Shown here: positions 35,984 through 44,299 of the stretch, in pieces
Layout of the letters: the number at the start of each line of letters is the position of its first letter
How positions within the stretch are numbered: position 1 is the first letter of the stretch
DNA from: CAZWDO01 sp964632485 [NCBI: uncultured bacterium]
GTDB lineage: Bacteria > JAGOEH01
DNA: 64,000 nucleotides
Direction: 5' to 3'
Assembly: GCA_964632485.1 (NCBI GenBank)
Contig: CAZWDO010000003.1
Span: forward strand, 120,690-184,689
Made by a program: the position numbers and the translations under genes
The notes under the pieces: generated by a model
Seen by the model: only the letters and a program-made list of their open reading frames with translations
Database searches by the model: none
What the model was told of the DNA's origin: nothing

Positions 35984-37063
35984 TTAATGACCGATTACGC
36001 TGGCAATATCCATTTGAAATCGGTCGAGTTGGTGTATATTAATTAAAAAATTGATAAAAATCAATGGTAAATTAAAATTTCTTTTAATTAAAAATTTGAG
36101 CTTGTCTAACGTATAAATAATTTGTTCCAATTGATCCAGATCGAATTTAAGCTGCAAGGTTGCAAAGAAATGCTGATAGGGAGATGGTAAACGGTTGCTA
36201 AGTTTAAGGTATTCTTTGAAATAGAATTGCAGGGAGAGAATAATCCATTCTTTACATTGATCGGAAAAATCGTCAAATTGTTGGGTTAAATCCCGGGCGA
36301 TGAAAAAATTGAGGTTGGATAACGCCCGGAATAGTGTCTGGACATAATCAATAATTCGTTCGAAATCTTCTGGTGGAAAAATATAGAGTCTCCCAATGGC
36401 CCCATTTGTAAGAAATACAACAATATCTTCGGCAGGCAATCGGATATCTGGATGATCGGATATAAAGCGTTTCACTTTTTCCGGCGCCAATGGATAAAAT
36501 GGAATATGTCGGCAGCGGGAATGAATGGTTGCTGGAAGATTCTGGGTGTCTGTCGAACTCAAGATAAAGACAGTGTTGGAAGGCGGTTCCTCAAGGCTTT
36601 TCAGCAGAGCGTTGGCGGCCTCGCTGTTCATGCGCTCCGCTTGAACGAGTATGACTATTTTAAAGGCGCTTTCGTGAGGCGCCATATTGATAAAGTGAAT
36701 GATCTCTTTAACTTGGGAAAGTGTAATCAAGGCGTTAAAGTCGGAATGAAGGGGGAGCCAGGGAGTGTCAATGCGCTGATGGATAATTTGAGCCGTATTT
36801 GCATCTTTTTTTTGGGGAAAAACAATTTTTACGTCTGGATGCGACCATTGATCGATTTTTTTGCAGGATCGGCATTCACCGCATGGAGCGAGTCCCTTAG
36901 GAGCCAGACACATTAATCGCTGGGCAAATAATTGCGCCATTTGGGATTTCCCCAGCCCCTCCGCTCCGTGGAAAAGGTAGCCATGGGCAATCGTCTGGGA
37001 CTCTATATCGTGTTGCAATAATTGACGCGCCATTTCTTGTCCGGGAATTTCTTCGAATTTCAT
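35984..37063 (-). CDS. holB: DNA polymerase III subunit delta'
   Basis: About 359 residues. Clamp-loader subunit of the AAA+ fold: GAEGLGKSQ (Walker A), a zinc module CGECRSC with an upstream Cys, LKSLEEPP and the SRC motif in HSRCRHIPF. The Walker B region reads ILVQAERM, without DE, as usual for delta'. I place the start at ATG 37063, which overlaps the upstream stop as ATGA; the longer frame would begin with TTG at 37078 inside that gene. The C-terminal collar region is Phe/Leu-rich and less conserved. Confidence 0.9.
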   Translation of the reverse strand: MKFEEIPGQEMARQLLQHDIESQTIAHGYLFHGAEGLGKSQMAQLFAQRLMCLAPKGLAPCGECRSCKKIDQWSHPDVKIVFPQKKDANTAQIIHQRIDTPWLPLHSDFNALITLSQVKEIIHFINMAPHESAFKIVILVQAERMNSEAANALLKSLEEPPSNTVFILSSTDTQNLPATIHSRCRHIPFYPLAPEKVKRFISDHPDIRLPAEDIVVFLTNGAIGRLYIFPPEDFERIIDYVQTLFRALSNLNFFIARDLTQQFDDFSDQCKEWIILSLQFYFKEYLKLSNRLPSPYQHFFATLQLKFDLDQLEQIIYTLDKLKFLIKRNFNLPLIFINFLINIHQLDRFQMDIASVIGH

Positions 37064-38229
37064 GGTTGACTCAGCCAATCCGCAGGGTTAAGATTTGTCA
37101 TGCTTTGGTAGAGAGCCAAAAAAAGTTTGATTTTTTGATCTAATATATTTTTCCCAATATTCCCAATCACCATCTGCTCGGTTACTGTTTGACCCACATT
37201 GACTGCTATTTGGCTAAGATAACCATAAACCGAATAATAACCTTGAGAATGCTCGATAATAATGAATTTTCCATAACTGCGGTGCCAGTCGGCAAAACGT
37301 ATAATGCCGGGCGCAACAGGATTGATGGGTGATTCTGAAACTAAAGGCTCAATTTCTATCCCATTCATGAATGTTTGCGTATTAAATTGCTTGTCACGCT
37401 TTTCGCCAAAGGATGTAATTATTTTCCCTTTAATCGGCCAGCGAAGTTTGCCTTTCAAGCTATTGAAATCGTATTGCAGAACTTTTAACGGATTTATTCG
37501 TTCCTGCCGGGCAGTTTCAAAATTTTTTAACCAGTCTTGAATCAGTTGCCGATCTTGCAGTTGCTCTTCATAATATTGGGTCAGTAACTCTTTTTGTTCC
37601 GTGATTCGTATTATACTTTCCCGGAGTCTTTTTTGCTCTTCCATTAAATTTTTTGCGGTATGTTTCTGTTTTTCCCGTAAGCTTATCAACTCCTGTTGGT
37701 TGTATTTTAATTCCCTGACCTGGTCGTTTATTTGTTGAAGTGTATCCTTCAACTCCTGTATGAGATAGAACTGATAGAGACTTAAGCTTTTAAAATAAAT
37801 TGATTGTCTGACAATCTGTAATAAATTTTGATCGGGAACCAAAAGCAATTTTTTTTCTTGCTTCAGAGATGAATAATAGACCGGGAGAATTTGAGCCATA
37901 CGTTCCTGTAACGTGATTTTGCGATTTTTTTGCGTCATCGTTAACGAGCTTAGCGTATCTAAGCGGATTTCCAACATGGAGAGGTGTTTGGTTATTTCTT
38001 GAAAATATTTTTCTGATAAGTGAATTTTTTCCGTTTGCAGCGCTAATTGTCCCGAAAGGGCGTTATTCTTTAGGGCTAATTGATCTATTTTATTTTTTTG
38101 TTCTTCTATTGCTTGCTCAAGGGAATCCAATTGTTTTTTTTTATCGGTGTATGATAGATGTTCCCCAAACAGTTGCGTTATAAATGTAAGGAATATAAGC
38201 CCGAAAATAATAAAATTAAATTTTATCAT
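37060..38229 (-). CDS. envC: EnvC-like coiled-coil protein with degenerate LytM (M23) domain
   Basis: 389 residues. Signal peptide (1-22), a long coiled coil (about 25-245) and a C-terminal LytM domain (about 265-385). The zinc ligands of active M23 enzymes are mostly gone: HxGxD is MNGIEI, and HLS is YGYLS; only the His in IIIEHSQG remains. This is the pattern of EnvC, which does not cut peptidoglycan itself but activates amidases under control of FtsEX. It follows ftsX with an ATGA overlap, as expected for that complex. Its amidase partner could be a protein like the one at 9479-11965, but this is speculative. Confidence 0.87.
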   Translation of the reverse strand: MIKFNFIIFGLIFLTFITQLFGEHLSYTDKKKQLDSLEQAIEEQKNKIDQLALKNNALSGQLALQTEKIHLSEKYFQEITKHLSMLEIRLDTLSSLTMTQKNRKITLQERMAQILPVYYSSLKQEKKLLLVPDQNLLQIVRQSIYFKSLSLYQFYLIQELKDTLQQINDQVRELKYNQQELISLREKQKHTAKNLMEEQKRLRESIIRITEQKELLTQYYEEQLQDRQLIQDWLKNFETARQERINPLKVLQYDFNSLKGKLRWPIKGKIITSFGEKRDKQFNTQTFMNGIEIEPLVSESPINPVAPGIIRFADWHRSYGKFIIIEHSQGYYSVYGYLSQIAVNVGQTVTEQMVIGNIGKNILDQKIKLFLALYQSMTNLNPADWLSQP

Positions 38230-39095
38230 AAGGTAATCTGTTCAGAGGATTGGGTGTTGAGAATTTTTAGAGCAATAGGGAACGGCAAAACAGCATATAT
38301 TAGAAATAACGCGAAAGCCGAAAGTGGAAGAAAACCGGAATAGACCGATTGTTGAAGTTCCTGGACAAAAAAAAGTATAAATCGATAAGCGCTAAATGAA
38401 CAGAAAGCGGTAATAAAAACTAATTCACACCAATATGGGAAGGCGAACGTAAATAGAGAAAGTCCGTTAATTCTATAGAACCGTAAGGTGGTTTGACTGT
38501 TTTGCAAGTTGTAATAACAAAGGGCGGTAATTGTAAAAAGACTGGTTATTAAGAGGGCAAGAAGTAGAATACAACTTCCCATCAATAATGTGCGGAATAA
38601 TTTATACCAATGGGAGTAGAAAATAAAGTCTTTGAATTCTCCCTGAACACCCTGAAACTGTTTGAGTTCACTAATGAATTTATTGATATCGGCTTGTTTA
38701 AAAAAAAATGGAGCGAGAACGATCCGAATCGATGCAGGTAAGGGGTTCGTTTCTGTAAAATCCATTACATTCCAACCCAGAATTTCATTGAGAGTTTGCA
38801 TTGCTTGATCGGGTGAGATAAAACTGACGGAATCGACTATTGGTTGGGCAGTCAAATATTCAATAATTTGCGTTTTCTCTTTCTCCGAAGTCGAATCGGA
38901 AAGAAATAGTTCAAGTTGCATGCCCTGTTGCCATTCCAGATAGCGTTGGTAGCCCCCGTAACTGATAAATGCGATTGACTGGATAAGCAGGCAATACGAG
39001 AATAAAGTGATCAGGAAGAAAACATACGTCAGGGGATGGTTTTTTAGGTGGTGTAGGGATTCCTGAATCCAAAGAATAAAATGTAATTTACTCAT
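38226..39095 (-). CDS. ftsX: FtsX-like division permease
   Basis: About 289 residues from ATG 39095 (MSKLHFILWIQESL), which overlaps the ftsE-like stop by 8 nt (ATGAGTAA); the longer frame begins with TTG at 39104. One N-terminal helix (about 22-44), an extracellular domain with the FtsX pattern (FLSDSTSEKEKTQIIEYL, VDSVSFISPDQAM, NPLPASIRI) and three C-terminal helices give the FtsX topology. It should link a cytoplasmic ATPase to EnvC during septal cell-wall splitting. No SD site is visible; translation is probably coupled. Confidence 0.88.
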   Translation of the reverse strand: MSKLHFILWIQESLHHLKNHPLTYVFFLITLFSYCLLIQSIAFISYGGYQRYLEWQQGMQLELFLSDSTSEKEKTQIIEYLTAQPIVDSVSFISPDQAMQTLNEILGWNVMDFTETNPLPASIRIVLAPFFFKQADINKFISELKQFQGVQGEFKDFIFYSHWYKLFRTLLMGSCILLLALLITSLFTITALCYYNLQNSQTTLRFYRINGLSLFTFAFPYWCELVFITAFCSFSAYRFILFFVQELQQSVYSGFLPLSAFALFLIYAVLPFPIALKILNTQSSEQITL

Positions 39096-39753
39096 CGGCA
39101 GCAAGACCGGTTGGTGTTAACTGATAATTACATGTCGGCGCGGGGAAATGGAGTGGGGTATGACCGGTTGTGATCCAGGAGGTTCCGTAGTTGAGAGAAT
39201 CAGTAATAAATTCCTGGAAAAAGGGTAATTGATCCTGATTAAGATTATGCAGGGGTTGATCTGCAAAAACCAGCAGTGGTTGATGGATGACAGATAACGC
39301 GAAAGCCAAGCGTTGAAGCTCATTGGGTGTCAGTCTGTCTGTCTGTTGGTTTTTATGGCTTAATAGTTGGCAGCGATAAAGCATGGCCTCACAGTTTTTC
39401 TTCTGTCCTTTTTGGAAACCGTTCCAATAACGTAATAAGAGCAGCAGGTTGTCCAGAACGGAGCGGTCGCGGCAAAAAAGGGGTGGAGAAAGCATCAAGC
39501 CACGGGCTTTTTTAAAAAAAAAAGAGACTTTTCCCCGCGCCTGTGGGTAAATCATTTCATCCTGAAAGTATAGTTCTCCACCGCTTGGTTTTTTTATCAA
39601 ACACAACGAATGAAGTAATGTTGTTTTTCCGATAGATTCTGCTGTGTAGATATGGTAGTGCCGGCCTCGTTCAACCGTAAGTTGTATGTTGGTGAACATG
39701 GGGACGCTTTTCGAGAGGATAACGTTAAGGTTCCGGCAAATATAGAGGCTCAT
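39088..39753 (-). CDS. ftsE: FtsE-like ABC ATPase homologue with degenerate catalytic motifs
   Basis: 221 residues, normal FtsE length, with an intact frame. The position directly before ftsX and envC identifies it. The motifs are badly changed: Walker A keeps only GKTT (42-45), with Thr37 and Ser40 where the first two glycines belong; the Q-loop Gln is not visible in the VSFFFKKARG segment; the signature LSGGEQQR reads LTPNELQR (141-148); Walker B is VFADQP with Gln166 for the catalytic Glu; the D-loop LD is LN. The H-loop His198 remains. It may bind but hardly hydrolyse ATP. It overlaps the M20 gene by ATGA. See findings. Confidence 0.8.
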   Translation of the reverse strand: MSLYICRNLNVILSKSVPMFTNIQLTVERGRHYHIYTAESIGKTTLLHSLCLIKKPSGGELYFQDEMIYPQARGKVSFFFKKARGLMLSPPLFCRDRSVLDNLLLLLRYWNGFQKGQKKNCEAMLYRCQLLSHKNQQTDRLTPNELQRLAFALSVIHQPLLVFADQPLHNLNQDQLPFFQEFITDSLNYGTSWITTGHTPLHFPAPTCNYQLTPTGLAADE

Positions 39754-40919
39754 GGATTTGGCGCAATGAAAGAGAGATAAAGCGCGAGCGCCCGATTAAG
39801 GTGTGATTCGCTGATACGGAATTGAGGATGATGTCCTGGAAACGTGATTCCGTTCGCATTGTCGCGAACTCCCAGGCGGAACATAGCTCCGCGTGAATGT
39901 TGTAAGTAGAAAGCAAAATCATCGCCACCCAGGGAAGGTGTTTCTATATATGTCAACCCGTCCAGGTGATATGAGCGGGAAGAAAAGGCTGCGGCTTGTT
40001 CGACCAGGGTTAGATCATTGATAACAGCAGGACAGCTTTCGTTGAATTGGATGAGCGCTTGGGCTTCATTAGCAGAAGCAATGCCATTGATGATTTGTAG
40101 AAACCGGTTTTTAATGCGGTCTACCAAATGGGCATCAGTCAGGCGCAATGTCCCCTTGAATTCAACTTGTTCCGGAATGATATTGCGCGCGGTTCCTGCT
40201 TGAAATTGGCCAACGGTGAGGGCTAATGGGGTGTTTGGATTGTTAAAACGGCTGGCAATCGTTTGCAGGGCCATGATGATTTCGGAAGCGATGACGATTG
40301 GATCGTTTGCCTCGTTGGGACGGGCAGCGTGGCCTCCTCTGCCGATAACAGTTACATCAAAATTGTAGACATAAGCGGTAAGAATATTTTTGCGTAACCC
40401 GATAATTCCAGAATCTAAATTTGTATCAACATGGAAGGCAAGGGTGAAGTTGACTTTAGGGTTGTTCATAACGTCCTGATTAATAACGACCGGGGCGCCT
40501 GTGGGTGATCCTTCTTCGTTGGGTTGAAAAATAACTTTAAGAGCGCCATTTAAGTTAGCCCGCTGTTCGTTTACCACTCGGGCAAGAACAAGGGCAATCG
40601 CGGTATGGGCATCATGTCCGCAGGCATGCATGCGGCCTGGATGGCGTGAAGAAAAAATCTCCCCGCTGTTTTCTTGGATTGGCAATGCATCAATATCGGC
40701 CCGGATAGCCCAAACTGGTCCTTTTCCATGGCCTTCAATGAACGCCAGCGCGCCTGTTGGATCCAGTAACCGATGGGGTATATTATGATTCAGCAAATAG
40801 TTGTGGATGAATTCCGTGGTTTTAAATTCCTGATATCCCAATTCCGGGATTTGATGTAAGTAACGACGAATTTCAACGATCTCGTCCTGGCACGCTTGAG
40901 CGATTTGATTGATTTCCAT
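39750..40919 (-). CDS. M20D-family amidohydrolase (N-acyl-amino-acid or hippurate hydrolase type)
   Basis: 389 residues. RMHACGHDAHTA (Cys and His metal ligands), PNEEGSPTGAP with the Glu pair, FHVDTNLDSG, and LGGDDFAFY near the C-terminus are the M20D metal site and substrate region. These enzymes remove acyl groups from amino acids or split related amides in the cytoplasm. A typical start MEINQIAQACQDEIVEIRRYL follows directly after the rmlB stop. It overlaps the FtsE-like gene by 4 nt, so it is translated with the division genes although no functional link is known. Confidence 0.9.
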   Translation of the reverse strand: MEINQIAQACQDEIVEIRRYLHQIPELGYQEFKTTEFIHNYLLNHNIPHRLLDPTGALAFIEGHGKGPVWAIRADIDALPIQENSGEIFSSRHPGRMHACGHDAHTAIALVLARVVNEQRANLNGALKVIFQPNEEGSPTGAPVVINQDVMNNPKVNFTLAFHVDTNLDSGIIGLRKNILTAYVYNFDVTVIGRGGHAARPNEANDPIVIASEIIMALQTIASRFNNPNTPLALTVGQFQAGTARNIIPEQVEFKGTLRLTDAHLVDRIKNRFLQIINGIASANEAQALIQFNESCPAVINDLTLVEQAAAFSSRSYHLDGLTYIETPSLGGDDFAFYLQHSRGAMFRLGVRDNANGITFPGHHPQFRISESHLNRALALYLSFIAPNP

Positions 40920-41939
40920 TTATAATTCCATTTTATAATGTTGCCGGTAATAAAGGCGGAATTGTGAATCTTTTAGCGGGCGCCACCATTCGGGATGGGA
41001 ACGGTACCAATCAACCGTGAGAGCGATTCCATGCTGAAAATCAACTCTCGGTATCCAACCCAATTTGTTGATTTTATCGATAGATACGGCGTATCGTTGA
41101 TCATGGCCGGGTCTTAATCCTTTTACTGGATGAATCAGGGATTGAGGCTTGCCGGTAAGTTCCAGGATGGCTTGGGTAACGGTGACGTTGGTAATTTCAG
41201 GATTTTGATTGGCGCCAATATTATAAACCTGGCCGGGTTCCCCTTTGGAGATGATATCGAGAATAGCCCGGCAATGGTCATCCACATAAAGCCAATCGCG
41301 GATTTGTGTACCGCCATCGTACAGGGGTAGCGGTTTATCTTCCAGGGCATTGGTGATAAAAAGGGGAATGATTTTTTCAGGATATTGAAATGGTCCGTAA
41401 TTGTTTGTGCAACGGCTGATAGTAACGGGTAGCCCATACGTATGATAAAAGGCCAAAGCCTGGAGATCGCCTCCGGCTTTGGATGCGGCATAGGGGCTAC
41501 TTCCGGTTAAGGGGAAGCTTTCAGTTGCAAATTGGCCGATAGGAATATCGCCATAGACCTCGTCTGTGCTCACCTGGTGAAAACGGCGAATATGTGAATG
41601 GTTGCGCATTGCTTTAAGGAGGACATAGGTGCCATACACATCTGTTTGTATAAACGGAGCGCCGTCGAAATTGACAGAACGGTCAACATGGGTGTCCGCG
41701 GCAAAATTAATTATGATATCCACATCGTTTAATAGGCTATCAATGAGGGCAAAATCGCAAATATCGCCATGGATAAACCGGTAGCGGGTGTCGAGGTCGA
41801 ATTCCTTGAGATTTTCCGGATTACCGCAATACGTTAATTTATCAAGATTTAGCAGAGTAGCTGAGGGTTCATGAGCCAGTAAATGGCGGATGAAATTAGC
41901 GCCGATGAACCCGGAACCGCCAGTAATTAAATAGCGCAT
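40920..41939 (-). CDS. rfbB: dTDP-glucose 4,6-dehydratase
   Basis: 339 residues. Extended SDR: TGGSGFIG (7-14) binds NAD, the catalytic segment STDEVYG carries the Thr-Asp-Glu of this enzyme, and YAASK the Tyr/Lys pair. RCTNNYGPFQYPEKIIPLFI is specific for RmlB. It converts dTDP-glucose to dTDP-4-keto-6-deoxyglucose for rhamnose or related deoxysugars. rmlA, rmlC and rmlD are not in the window. GAGG stands 7 nt before the ATG. Confidence 0.93.
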   Translation of the reverse strand: MRYLITGGSGFIGANFIRHLLAHEPSATLLNLDKLTYCGNPENLKEFDLDTRYRFIHGDICDFALIDSLLNDVDIIINFAADTHVDRSVNFDGAPFIQTDVYGTYVLLKAMRNHSHIRRFHQVSTDEVYGDIPIGQFATESFPLTGSSPYAASKAGGDLQALAFYHTYGLPVTISRCTNNYGPFQYPEKIIPLFITNALEDKPLPLYDGGTQIRDWLYVDDHCRAILDIISKGEPGQVYNIGANQNPEITNVTVTQAILELTGKPQSLIHPVKGLRPGHDQRYAVSIDKINKLGWIPRVDFQHGIALTVDWYRSHPEWWRPLKDSQFRLYYRQHYKMEL

Positions 41940-41948
41940 AGTGTAACC

Positions 41949-42458
41949 TCAGTTCAACAGGTCAAGCAGCGCCTGCCCGAAAGGAATGGCGAATTCAGGC
42001 CCGGCGGCTGTAATGATGAATCCATCAACTTCCACACCATTGTCTGTAAATATGGCTCCGTTACGAGTCAAATTGCTCTTTTCTCCAGGCCAGGATGTTG
42101 CGCGTTTCCCCTGTAATACTCCTGCATTAGCCAGAATAGATGGCGCAATACATATTGCCGCCAAAGGTTTGTTGACAGTAGCCGCTTGGCTGGCGAGGTG
42201 GATGGCGGTTGGATCGTCGAAATATTCTGTTGCGCCGGCTCCGCCGATGAAAACAACCGCTTCATAGTTTGAAACCACTATTTCGTTCAATAACCACTTA
42301 GCTTGCGCTTTGGCGCCCAGCATCCCCGTGATTTCACCTATACGGCTGGACGCCGTTTCGATCTCGAATCCTCCGTCCTCAAGGATGCGTTTGGGTTCCA
42401 GGTATTCTTCATCTCTAAATTTTTGTGATGCGATTATAAAAATAATTTTCTTCTTCAT
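41949..42458 (-). CDS. DJ-1/PfpI family protein
   Basis: 169 residues, a class I glutamine-amidotransferase-like fold. The nucleophilic Cys is in AAICIAPSIL, at the elbow after a beta strand, and GGAGATEYFDD precedes it. Members act as deglycases, chaperones or proteases. AAAAGGAG precedes the ATG. It lies 9 nt before rfbB. Confidence 0.9.
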   Translation of the reverse strand: MKKKIIFIIASQKFRDEEYLEPKRILEDGGFEIETASSRIGEITGMLGAKAQAKWLLNEIVVSNYEAVVFIGGAGATEYFDDPTAIHLASQAATVNKPLAAICIAPSILANAGVLQGKRATSWPGEKSNLTRNGAIFTDNGVEVDGFIITAAGPEFAIPFGQALLDLLN

Positions 42459-42618
42459 GGGTATCTCCTTTTAATTCTTGAAACCCTTCATTAACTTACG
42501 ATTGGGTTTATGATTAGACCGCGCGCTGATTCGCATGAGGACTTTTCACATTTCATCCATTATTAGCGCTTTGTATACCCGTTAAGCCGGATTGAAAGAC
42601 CTGAGAAATTTTCTGTTG

Positions 42619-43575
42619 TCAATAGACCAGGTTGATTAAATAAGGGATGGCGCGTTGCTTAAATATTTTATCTTGCTCACTGGTTTCTGGTAAAAGCCGT
42701 AATCTGCGGAATTCAAGAATGGCTTCGGGAATTTGTTTGCTTTGCGTATAGGAGATTGCGAGTTCAAGACAGACTTCAAAGTCTTTGGGATACAAGTATT
42801 TGGCATGTTCAAGGTCGGCAACCGCATCTTTCTCCTTCGCTGATTTTATGCCATACACCCATAGCAGTAAGCGTGGGTATTCCATCAGGTCCAAGTGCCA
42901 ACGGGATGATAGAATAATAGCGTGCTTGTTTTGTGGGTCTATAGTCAATATTTGCTCGATTGTCTTTTTGGCCAGTTTAAGATATTTTTTGCGTGAAAAC
43001 AACCCTCTGTTATGATTGATGATCATTGATAAGCGCGCTTTTGCAAAGAGTAGGTCCAGGCTTTCAGGATTTTTTAAAAGCTGGTCCTCCAGTAACGGCA
43101 TAATTTCATTTTTAAGCTTTAGCTGGCCATCTTCATCGGGCGGAATCCCTAAAAAACTATGGGCGATGACATAGTTTTGGATATCCTGATCTTTGTTGGT
43201 ATGGCTTGTATCGTACTGAAAAAAAAGTTCATAGTAATGAATAGCGGTTTCATAATCATTTGCTTCATAAGACACGGCTGCAGTTTGGTAAAGAAATTGC
43301 TGGATTTGGATATAGATTTCCGGACGTTTCAACGAATCGATGGGTTGAGTGATAAGCAGGGATTCAACGACAGGCGAGGATGGAAGCTTAGGAGTCGGTT
43401 TAGCATGTATTGAATCTTTTTTGGGAGGAGGAGAAATAATTCCCTCAATGGGAATGGGAGTTAAGAGTATGGAATCGGATCCATCTGCCGGTTCCTGTTG
43501 AGTCGAATCTGTTTGCGCCCGAAGAGGGGCTGACAGAAACCAAGTTAGAATTAAGATAAAAAAAGTGAATCTCAT
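42619..43575 (-). CDS. Secreted TPR-like helical repeat protein
   Basis: About 318 residues from ATG 43575 (MRFTFFILIL), behind AAGGA; the longer frame to 43614 overlaps the upstream gene. Signal peptide (1-about 20, ending LRAQ). A Pro/Ser-rich stretch (about 22-75) is followed by helical repeats of TPR type (SYEANDYETAIHYYELFFQ, DAVADLEHAKYLYP, AISYTQSKQIPEAILEF). Probably a periplasmic or outer-membrane-facing scaffold; partner unknown. Confidence 0.75.
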   Translation of the reverse strand: MRFTFFILILTWFLSAPLRAQTDSTQQEPADGSDSILLTPIPIEGIISPPPKKDSIHAKPTPKLPSSPVVESLLITQPIDSLKRPEIYIQIQQFLYQTAAVSYEANDYETAIHYYELFFQYDTSHTNKDQDIQNYVIAHSFLGIPPDEDGQLKLKNEIMPLLEDQLLKNPESLDLLFAKARLSMIINHNRGLFSRKKYLKLAKKTIEQILTIDPQNKHAIILSSRWHLDLMEYPRLLLWVYGIKSAKEKDAVADLEHAKYLYPKDFEVCLELAISYTQSKQIPEAILEFRRLRLLPETSEQDKIFKQRAIPYLINLVY

Positions 43576-43588
43576 AGTCCCATCCTTG

Positions 43589-44299
43589 CTAAAATAGTTT
43601 TTTCCCACTATCAACCGTGATGGTGGAACCTGTTAAATGGTGGTTTTGCATCAAAAAAAGACAGGTTTGAGCGATCGCTTCAGGGGGCACAAGTTGCCGG
43701 GTTACCGATCGTTCAACAATATGCATGGGAGTCGATTGGGTGACAATTCCCGGCGCAATTCCGTTAATGCGAAATCGAGGGCCTGCTTCTCTGGCCATAT
43801 AACGCGTACAAGTTTCCATTGCTGATTTGCTGGCGCTATAGATTGAGTACCCGGGGATTATTTTTTCAGCGTATATGTCCAATAGATTGATGATGATCCC
43901 GGGTTTTTCCTGGGTAAAATGGTTTTGTAGAATAAATAAATTAGATAAAGCCATCGGGGATAAAAAATTGATGGTCATAATCCGTTGCCATTCCTCCAAT
44001 TGAATTTCTCCGAGGGGTGTTTTTTCAAATATGGCTGCATTGTTTATCAAACCATCGATCTGGCCAACGTGAAGTAACAGTTGGGAGAATTTTTTTTCCA
44101 GGCTTGGTGTTTCAATCATATCTGCCTGCCAAAGTGTTAACGTCTCGGGGCAAACTTTTTTCAGATCGTTTAGCCAAGCTTGCTGTTCGGAAGAGATCGG
44201 AGTATGATAATGCAGAATCGGTAAAAAGTCATAGTGAATTAATTCCTGGATGATAGCTCGTCCAATAGGACTGAATGCCCCGGTGATTAGTACCTTCAT
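43589..44299 (-). CDS. Short-chain dehydrogenase, pteridine-reductase (FolM)-like
   Basis: 236 residues. TGAFSPIG (cofactor loop), NNAAIFEKTPL and YSIYSASK give the SDR frame. The position of the usual catalytic Ser reads INLLDIYA: an Asp, as in pteridine reductases (PTR1/FolM), which also share the F.. TPL and gY..Y..sK surroundings. It may reduce dihydrofolate, dihydromonapterin or a similar pterin with NADPH. It overlaps the upstream membrane protein gene by ATGA. The exact substrate remains inferred. Confidence 0.75.
   Translation of the reverse strand: MKVLITGAFSPIGRAIIQELIHYDFLPILHYHTPISSEQQAWLNDLKKVCPETLTLWQADMIETPSLEKKFSQLLLHVGQIDGLINNAAIFEKTPLGEIQLEEWQRIMTINFLSPMALSNLFILQNHFTQEKPGIIINLLDIYAEKIIPGYSIYSASKSAMETCTRYMAREAGPRFRINGIAPGIVTQSTPMHIVERSVTRQLVPPEAIAQTCLFLMQNHHLTGSTITVDSGKKLF

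Noticed and set aside
35351-36916. Plus-strand frames of 154-167 codons opposite ricT and holB
   Set aside because: Shadow frames of conserved genes; the sequences are Ser/Arg-rich or low in structure and lack start signals.
39088-39753. Calling the FtsE-like gene a pseudogene
   Set aside because: The frame is full length, has overlapping coupled start and stop, and the H-loop and GKT are kept; degenerate but intact is the better description.
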